A stretch of 64,000 nucleotides of DNA from Amycolatopsis palatopharyngis (GTDB lineage Bacteria > Actinomycetota > Actinomycetes > Mycobacteriales > Pseudonocardiaceae). Where the stretch lies: NCBI RefSeq assembly GCF_003385185.1, contig NZ_PQHZ01000028.1:1-64000 (forward strand), in the 5' to 3' direction. Made by a program: the position numbers and the translations under genes. The notes under the pieces were generated by a model that made no database searches, was not told where the DNA came from, and saw nothing but the letters and a program-made list of their open reading frames with translations. This document shows positions 58,939 to 64,000 of this stretch, piece by piece (the stretch's first letter is position 1; every line of letters begins with the position of its first letter).

Positions 58939-59412
58939 TCACGGGTCCGGAGTGAGCACGAAAACAGGCAACTCGCGGCCCGCGGCCTCCCGCTCCATGC
59001 GGTACCCGGGCCAGAACTCCAGTAACTCCGACCAGAGCCGGGCGTACTCGGCACCGGTCACCTCGCGCGCCCGCACCGCCATCTCCCTGCCCCGGATAGT
59101 GACCGTCGCCCGCGAATTCGCCCGCAGGTTGTAGGCCCACGCGGGGTGGTTGCTCCTGCCCCAGTTCGAGCCGGTCAGCACGAACTCGGTGCCGTGCGGC
59201 AGATAGAGCAGGTTGTTCTGCCTAGCCAAGCCCGATCTGCGCCCGGTGCTGGTCAACCGAAGCGATGGCAGGCCGGCGATCGCGACGAGGCTCAGCCTGC
59301 CCCTGGAGACCCGGTGCAGCCGCTGGTCCACGGCGACCACCACACCGGCCAGGCGCATCAGGCCTGGCCGGGTCCCGACCATGCGGGCGAATCGTGGAAG
59401 CGGGTTCCTCAC
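58939..59412 (-). CDS. Ddn-like deazaflavin-dependent nitroreductase family protein
   Basis: This 157-residue protein belongs to the F420-linked Ddn/DUF385 family: LRLTSTGRRSGLARQNNLLYLPHGTEFVLTGSNWG contains the typical R(S/T)G and GSNWG segments, followed by HPAWAYNLRANSRATVTIRG. Such proteins bind deazaflavin F420 and reduce quinones or nitro compounds. GTG 59412 lies four bases after the egtD stop, so the gene is part of the egt operon. In mycobacteria egtE occupies this position; here no EgtE-type lyase is seen. A role in ergothioneine chemistry is not shown. Confidence 0.82.
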   Translation of the reverse strand: MRNPLPRFARMVGTRPGLMRLAGVVVAVDQRLHRVSRGRLSLVAIAGLPSLRLTSTGRRSGLARQNNLLYLPHGTEFVLTGSNWGRSNHPAWAYNLRANSRATVTIRGREMAVRAREVTGAEYARLWSELLEFWPGYRMEREAAGRELPVFVLTPDP

Positions 59413-59416
59413 GTAC

Positions 59417-60400
59417 TCATTCGATCATCCGCACGGACTGGGAGAGTGAGACCCCGAACTGCCCGGCGCGGTCGGTCCACCATTCGCGTAGTGCGAATCC
59501 GGCATCGGCCAGTTCGGCCGCGACTCCCTCCGGCCGGAACTTCGCGGAGATCTCGGTCCGGATGTGCTCTCCCTCCGCGAAGTCGACCTCCAGATCCGCC
59601 CCGGGGATACGCACCCGCATATCCGCGCTGGCCCGCAACCGCATCTCGATCCATTCGTTGTCCGCGTCCCAGTACGACACGTGGTCGAACCGTTCGGGCC
59701 GGAAGTCAGCGCCGAGCCTTTCGTTGACGACCCGCAGCACGTTTCGATTGAACTCCGCCGTCACCCCCGCGGCATCGTCGTAAGCGCGCACCAACCGGTC
59801 CTGGTCCTTCACCAGATCCGTACCGAGCAACAACCACTCCCCCTCCTGGAGGACGTCGCGTACCGAGCGCAGGAACTTCGCCCGCTCCGCGGGCAGGAAG
59901 TTGCCGATCGTCCCACCGAGGAAAGCGACTAGCCGGGGCGGCGTGCCGGGTAGCAGGTCGAGATGTTCGGTGAAATCGCCGACCACTCCCCGCACCTCGA
60001 GTCGCGGGTAGGCCGTCGCGATTGCCTGTGCCGCTTCGGTCAGCGCGGTCTCCGAGACGTCCAGCGGGACGAACGTGCGCAGGGCACCGTGCTCGGTCAG
60101 CGCGTCCAGCAGCAACCGAGTCTTCTCACTCGAACCCGACCCGAGCTCCACCAGGGTGTGTGCGGCGGTCGTCACGGCGATCGCGGGCGACTCACGTTCC
60201 AGCACCTCCCGCTCGGCCCGCGTCGGGTAGTACTCCGGCACCGCGGTGATCCGCTCGAACAGCTCACTGCCACTGGCGTCGTAGAACCACTTGGAAGGCA
60301 ACCATTTCTGCGTGGCGCGAAGCCCCTCACGCACATCTGCCCGCAGCGCCGTGGTGATGGCCTCTTCGCTGCGGTGAACGTCCAGATCCCGTTCGTTCAT
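59417..60400 (-). CDS. egtD: L-histidine N-alpha-methyltransferase EgtD
   Basis: EgtD trimethylates histidine to hercynine with SAM, the first committed step of ergothioneine synthesis. The 327-residue protein has ELGSGSSEKTRLLLDAL (SAM binding), LVAFLGGTIGNF and LLLGTDLVKD, plus the histidine-binding region near FNRNVLRVVNERLG and EIRM-type IEMRLRA. ATG 60400 is chosen; TTG 60409 would overlap egtC. It follows egtC immediately. Confidence 0.96.
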   Translation of the reverse strand: MNERDLDVHRSEEAITTALRADVREGLRATQKWLPSKWFYDASGSELFERITAVPEYYPTRAEREVLERESPAIAVTTAAHTLVELGSGSSEKTRLLLDALTEHGALRTFVPLDVSETALTEAAQAIATAYPRLEVRGVVGDFTEHLDLLPGTPPRLVAFLGGTIGNFLPAERAKFLRSVRDVLQEGEWLLLGTDLVKDQDRLVRAYDDAAGVTAEFNRNVLRVVNERLGADFRPERFDHVSYWDADNEWIEMRLRASADMRVRIPGADLEVDFAEGEHIRTEISAKFRPEGVAAELADAGFALREWWTDRAGQFGVSLSQSVRMIE

Positions 60401-60405
60401 GATCC

Positions 60406-61161
60406 TCAACTGCTCCGATCGGCATTGATGGGGACGACATCGACTGAGTCACGAGTGGCGAACACCGCATGCCTGTCCGGGACGGACGTCCATCCAGGAC
60501 CGCTATCGCAGGGCTCCGAGGCGATCACGACACCGGTGGCGTCGCGGTGCACGGAAAGTGCGTGCGACCAGGCTGTCGCGATCATCCGCTCCCCGTCGGT
60601 CAGCAGCAGGTTGAGCCGGGCGCCGGGTGCGGCCCGGTCCACCTCGCTCACGAGGCCGGTGACCGCTGCCTCGGGTGGCTGCCCACTGCGGAGCCTGTCG
60701 TACAACAGTGCCCACAGGAGCGCGGAATCGGTTGGCGCGTCCAGCCGGAGGACGTCGGCGATCGGCAGTTTGCCCGCGAGCTCGGCCATCGAGTCGGGCC
60801 AGCCCGGGACGACTCCGTTGTGACTGAAGAGCCACTGTCCCGCGCCGAACGGGGCACAGGCTCCCTCGGAAACCGGCATGCCGGGAGTCGCCGAGCGCAC
60901 CGCGGCGAGGAAAGCCGTGCTGCGCAGCGATCCCACCAGCCCGGCGAGTCCCGCGTCCGCCCAGATCGGACCGGTCCTGCGGTATCGGACGGGATCGGTC
61001 GCTCCCGGATACCATCCGATACCGAATCCGTCCACATTGACCGTTCCTCCCCCACGCATGTCCGTTGGGGCGTGGGACTGCCTGCTCAGCGCGTGCGGAG
61101 CGGCGAGCAGCAACGTTTCCGGAGAGCAGGCCTCGCCGAGATAGGCAACATGACGGCACAC
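60406..61161 (-). CDS. egtC: Gamma-glutamyl hercynylcysteine sulfoxide amidohydrolase EgtC
   Basis: EgtC removes the gamma-glutamyl group from the sulfoxide intermediate of ergothioneine synthesis. The 251-residue protein is a class II glutamine amidotransferase-like Ntn hydrolase: Cys2 in MCRHVAYLG is the nucleophile after Met removal. NVDGFGIGWY and LFSHNGVVPGW contain the binding residues. It lies between egtB (3 bases) and egtD, in the order of the mycobacterial cluster. Confidence 0.95.
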   Translation of the reverse strand: MCRHVAYLGEACSPETLLLAAPHALSRQSHAPTDMRGGGTVNVDGFGIGWYPGATDPVRYRRTGPIWADAGLAGLVGSLRSTAFLAAVRSATPGMPVSEGACAPFGAGQWLFSHNGVVPGWPDSMAELAGKLPIADVLRLDAPTDSALLWALLYDRLRSGQPPEAAVTGLVSEVDRAAPGARLNLLLTDGERMIATAWSHALSVHRDATGVVIASEPCDSGPGWTSVPDRHAVFATRDSVDVVPINADRSS

Positions 61162-61164
61162 AGC

Positions 61165-62502
61165 TCACGCGTCCCTGGCACAACGGAATCCGGCGAAGAT
61201 CTGCCGCCGAATCGGATAATCCCAGTTCCGGAAGGTGCCACGAACGGCCGACGCTGCGGTGCCGAACGAGCCACCACGTAACACTTTGTGCGCAGGCCCG
61301 AAGAACACCTCCGAGTACTCCCGGTACGGAAAGGCCGAGAACCCCGGGTACCCGCCGAAGTCCGAACCGGTCCACTCCCAGACATCACCGACGAGCTGGT
61401 GCACGCCGAGCGCCGAGGCTCCACCGGGATACGCCCCCACGGGAGCCGGACGCAGGTGCCGCTGGCCGAGATTGGCGTGCTCCGGCCCCGGATCCTCGTC
61501 GCCCCAAGGGAATCGGCGGGAGCGCCCGGTGGCGGGATCGAATCGCGCGGCCTTCTCCCACTCCGGTTCCGTCGGCAGCCGTTTGCCCGCCCACGCGGCG
61601 TAGGCCGCCGCCTCGTGGAACGACACGTGCACCACCGGCTCCGCCGCGGGCACCGGCTCCGTCACCCCGAAGCGGGTGCGCCACCAGCCGTCTCCCTCCC
61701 GGCGCCAGAATCGCGGCGCCACAATGCCGTGCTGCCGGACATACGCCCACCCGTCGGCGCTCCAACATCGCCGGTCGGTGTAACCACCGGCCTCGACGAA
61801 TTCGATGTAGGCGCCGTTGGTCACAGGAGTGGTGTCGAGGAAGAACGCGGCCACGTCGACCGTATGCGCAGGCCGCTCGTTGTCCAGCGCCCACGGCTCG
61901 GCCGACGTACCCATCACGAACTCGCCCGCCGGGACGAACACCTCGTCCGGCAGCGGTCCGCAACGTCGTGCGGGCGGCGGCGGCGCGTGCAGTACGGGTT
62001 CACCGGTCCGCAGTTGGTGGGTGGCCAGCATCGTCTCAGCGTGCTGCTGCTCGTGCTGGGTGATCATGCCGAAGGCGAAGCCGTGATCGGTCAGCCCCTG
62101 CCCGCGCAGCGGCGCGGAATCCAGTACGTCGAGTGCTTTGGCGCGCACCTCCGCGACATAGGCGCGTGCCTCGGCCGGCCCGAGCAGCGGCAGCGCGGGA
62201 CGGTCCGCCCTGGGGTGTTTGAACGCGTCGTAAAGCTCGTCCACCTCCGGGCGCACCGGTGTACGGCCGCCGACGTCGCGGACGAGCCACAGCTCCTCCT
62301 GACTGCCGATGTGAGCGAGGTCCCACACCAGCGGCGACATCAGCTTGGAGTGTTGCCGGACGAGATCGTCGTCGTCGACGGCGTCGGTGAGCGCGGTACT
62401 GCGCTGCCGTGCCCGGGTCATCGACTCCGCGGCGTGGGTGCGCAACTGATCCGATGTCAGCCCCACCAACGGGTTCGTCGATTCGAGCTCGCTGATGCTC
62501 AT
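61165..62502 (-). CDS. egtB: Hercynine oxygenase EgtB
   Basis: EgtB is the iron-dependent sulfoxide synthase that joins gamma-glutamylcysteine to hercynine. The 445-residue protein has a DinB-like helical domain with iron-binding His in VWDLAHIGSQEE and MITQHEQQHAETML, and a C-terminal FGE-sulfatase domain (about 180-445) with VHVSFHEAAAYAAWAGKRLP and VLRGGSFGTAASAVRG. ATG 62502 is seven bases after the egtA stop; AAAGGA is the likely ribosome site. This actinobacterial type uses gamma-glutamylcysteine made by EgtA. Confidence 0.96.
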   Translation of the reverse strand: MSISELESTNPLVGLTSDQLRTHAAESMTRARQRSTALTDAVDDDDLVRQHSKLMSPLVWDLAHIGSQEELWLVRDVGGRTPVRPEVDELYDAFKHPRADRPALPLLGPAEARAYVAEVRAKALDVLDSAPLRGQGLTDHGFAFGMITQHEQQHAETMLATHQLRTGEPVLHAPPPPARRCGPLPDEVFVPAGEFVMGTSAEPWALDNERPAHTVDVAAFFLDTTPVTNGAYIEFVEAGGYTDRRCWSADGWAYVRQHGIVAPRFWRREGDGWWRTRFGVTEPVPAAEPVVHVSFHEAAAYAAWAGKRLPTEPEWEKAARFDPATGRSRRFPWGDEDPGPEHANLGQRHLRPAPVGAYPGGASALGVHQLVGDVWEWTGSDFGGYPGFSAFPYREYSEVFFGPAHKVLRGGSFGTAASAVRGTFRNWDYPIRRQIFAGFRCARDA

Positions 62503-62509
62503 CGCAGGC

Positions 62510-63796
62510 TCAGTCCTTTCTACCGCTGTGCAGTCGTCGGTACACGTCGGTCGCCAGTCGCGACACCGTGCTCGGTCCGAGCCCGGTCTCCGGCAGTGCG
62601 GCGCAGCCGATCTCCGCGATCCGCTCCGCCGCGGTGCGCAGTCCGGCATCGGCGAGCCCGCGGTGGGCGGCGGACTCCCACAGGTGCGCCACGGGCAGGC
62701 AGACCTCGAGGACATCGTCCACAACGGACTTGCCGGACAGCAGGGCCGTCAGCAGGGCGACGGGGGTCAGCCACTCCCCCGGCGGCTGGGTGTCCAGATA
62801 CCGGGCCTCCAGGTAACCCCTCGGCCGGACCGGGGTGAACATCGTGGTGAGGTGGTAGTCCAGATCGTCGGTCGTGGGTGGAGCAAGCCGTCCCGCCGGC
62901 CCCCTGCGGTCGATCCAGTCGCCGAAGGTCAGTCCGGCGGGCGCATCCCACCCTCCTGCCGGCTTGGGCAGAACCATCAACGGGGTGTCCATCATCCGCG
63001 CGGCCCATCCCGCGGCCGGATCCTCGGCCGGCGGTGCGACCCGAGACGCGTAGGTCCTGGCTCGTTCGGTGCCCAGCACCGCGAGCCAGCGGGCCGAAAC
63101 GCTGCCGGTGTCCCTGCCCGCATGCCTCGCGGAATTCGCGAACAGTGCGAGCAGCACGGGCCCGAGCGCATGCAGCGCCGACCAGCGAGCGGGCAACTGG
63201 TCCCGCTCGCCGGTGTCGAGGCACACCTGCAGTCCCGCGGTACTGCACATCATGGTGATTCCGCCGGAACCGGACGGAGCGAACCGCCGCTCCATCGCGG
63301 CATACCGTTCGGTGTTCAGCAGCCGTCGTGGCGGACGGTGTGCGTCGATGCCGTGCCCGCCGAGGCCGAGGCCACGGCGGGCGAGCAGTTCGGTGAGGTG
63401 ATCGAGGTCCGTCGAGATGGCGACGGCGAGTTCTGCGAGCGACGGTTGCGGGAGCGCGGAGATCTCGACCTGGCAACCGGGTTCGAGGCTGAGCGGCGAT
63501 CCTGCGGTCAGTGGCTGCGCCGGGCTGTCCGCGCGCAGTGTGCGCGGAGTGTGCGGGCCGAGCGCGGCGGCGAGGATGTCCGGATCCAGCGGTCGGGCGG
63601 GGTCGGCGATGTGGTGCACGGTGTACTCGAGTTCGGCACCGACCAGCCGCGGTGGCCCGTGCTTGAAGCAGACCGACGCCACATACGCCTCCCCTTCCGC
63701 GCGGTCGGCGAGCACACGGGCCGTTCTGTTGGCCGTCGCGACATCGGCCCTTCCCGTGCGTTCCGCATCCGGGAAATGCGCGTGAACCGCAGTCAT
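62510..63796 (-). CDS. egtA: Glutamate-cysteine ligase EgtA
   Basis: EgtA makes gamma-glutamylcysteine from glutamate, cysteine and ATP for ergothioneine synthesis. The 428-residue protein is of the GCS2 type: VGAELEYTVHH contains the metal/glutamate-binding Glu residues, SLEPGCQVEISALPQPSL is a core motif, and GGITMMCSTAGLQVCLD and PVRPRGYLEARYLD follow. It is the first gene of the egtA-B-C-D operon. Start ATG 63796; the 80 bases upstream, up to the LysR stop, should hold the promoter. Confidence 0.95.
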   Translation of the reverse strand: MTAVHAHFPDAERTGRADVATANRTARVLADRAEGEAYVASVCFKHGPPRLVGAELEYTVHHIADPARPLDPDILAAALGPHTPRTLRADSPAQPLTAGSPLSLEPGCQVEISALPQPSLAELAVAISTDLDHLTELLARRGLGLGGHGIDAHRPPRRLLNTERYAAMERRFAPSGSGGITMMCSTAGLQVCLDTGERDQLPARWSALHALGPVLLALFANSARHAGRDTGSVSARWLAVLGTERARTYASRVAPPAEDPAAGWAARMMDTPLMVLPKPAGGWDAPAGLTFGDWIDRRGPAGRLAPPTTDDLDYHLTTMFTPVRPRGYLEARYLDTQPPGEWLTPVALLTALLSGKSVVDDVLEVCLPVAHLWESAAHRGLADAGLRTAAERIAEIGCAALPETGLGPSTVSRLATDVYRRLHSGRKD

Positions 63797-63876
63797 CGCA
63801 CCGCCTGATCAGTCCGGAAAGCTCTTACGATCGGACGCTACACGCGGGCTCCGACAATCGCAGACGAGCAGGCGGA

Positions 63877-64000
63877 TCACGGCAGCGGGGAGCGAGCCCC
63901 GAGCCCGAGTTCGGCGGCCGCGGCACGCACGGCGTCGATCACCAGCTGCAGTGACGGCCTGCGGGCCGCGGTGGTGCGGTAGGCGATCGCCACCGTGCGC
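63877..64000 (-). CDS. LysR-type regulator, C-terminal end (partial)
   Basis: Only the last 40 codons lie in the window, ending with TGA at 63877-63879. The sequence reads RTVAIAYRTTAARRPSLQLV with IDAVRAAAAELG following, the typical end of the LysR effector-binding domain. Direction is the same as egtA. Whether it regulates the egt genes cannot be judged. Confidence 0.75.
   Translation of the reverse strand, partial: RTVAIAYRTTAARRPSLQLVIDAVRAAAAELGLGARSPLP

Overview
The window is high-G+C actinobacterial DNA. Three clade-marking pathways sit together: the Pup-proteasome system (arc, dop, pup, prcB, prcA), a mycothiol gene (mshC) and the ergothioneine genes egtA-egtB-egtC-egtD. GTG starts, leaderless promoters with TANNNT -10 boxes a few bases from the start codon, and palindromic or tandem intergenic repeats point to a filamentous actinomycete, probably Pseudonocardiaceae. 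The family assignment is inference. No tRNA, rRNA, insertion sequence, prophage or CRISPR array was seen.

Region 1 (about 0-28 kb) resembles the Mycobacterium tuberculosis Rv2109c-Rv2130c neighbourhood. Reading leftwards on the minus strand: a site-2 protease, tRNA m1A58 methyltransferase trmI, the proteasomal ATPase arc, then dop, pup, prcB and prcA. Between arc and dop lie a Nudix hydrolase, a lipoprotein, an aldo/keto reductase and a small helix-turn-helix protein. Two tandem Pro/Gln/Gly-rich membrane proteins lie beside arc, and the second is frameshifted. Then come a RecB-like nuclease, a thioesterase-like protein, an orphan ParA, hisG/hisE, a HAD phosphatase, metH, a PAC2 protein, a PptH-like phosphoesterase, an ArsR/MFS pair, an ABC-F ATPase and mshC.

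Region 2 (28-37 kb) is more accessory: a TetR/P450 divergent pair, an intracellular subtilase followed by a small I9-like protein, and an AAA+/VWA chaperone-like pair.

Region 3 (36-56 kb) resembles Rv1475c-Rv1485: fabG-inhA-hemH (interrupted by proline dehydrogenase), moxR-DUF58-VWA, a RipA-like NlpC/P60 hydrolase and aconitase acnA. Inserted here are a two-component system translationally coupled to a TAXI lipoprotein, trmL, a MobA-like protein and a TetR/enoyl-CoA hydratase pair.

Region 4 (56-64 kb) holds a TauE/SafE transporter, a secreted tripeptidyl-peptidase-like hydrolase, and an egtA-B-C-D operon ending in a Ddn-like oxidoreductase. The window closes inside a LysR-type gene.

Common themes are redox homeostasis (mycothiol, ergothioneine, aconitase, heme), protein quality control (proteasome, MoxR/VWA, proteases) and envelope synthesis (InhA/FabG, RipA). 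The most unusual features are a GTATA-N6-TATAC palindrome at three promoters-like positions, three different intergenic repeat families (two of which touch coding ends), a subtilase with a possible separate inhibitor, and a kinase/TAXI three-gene sensor.
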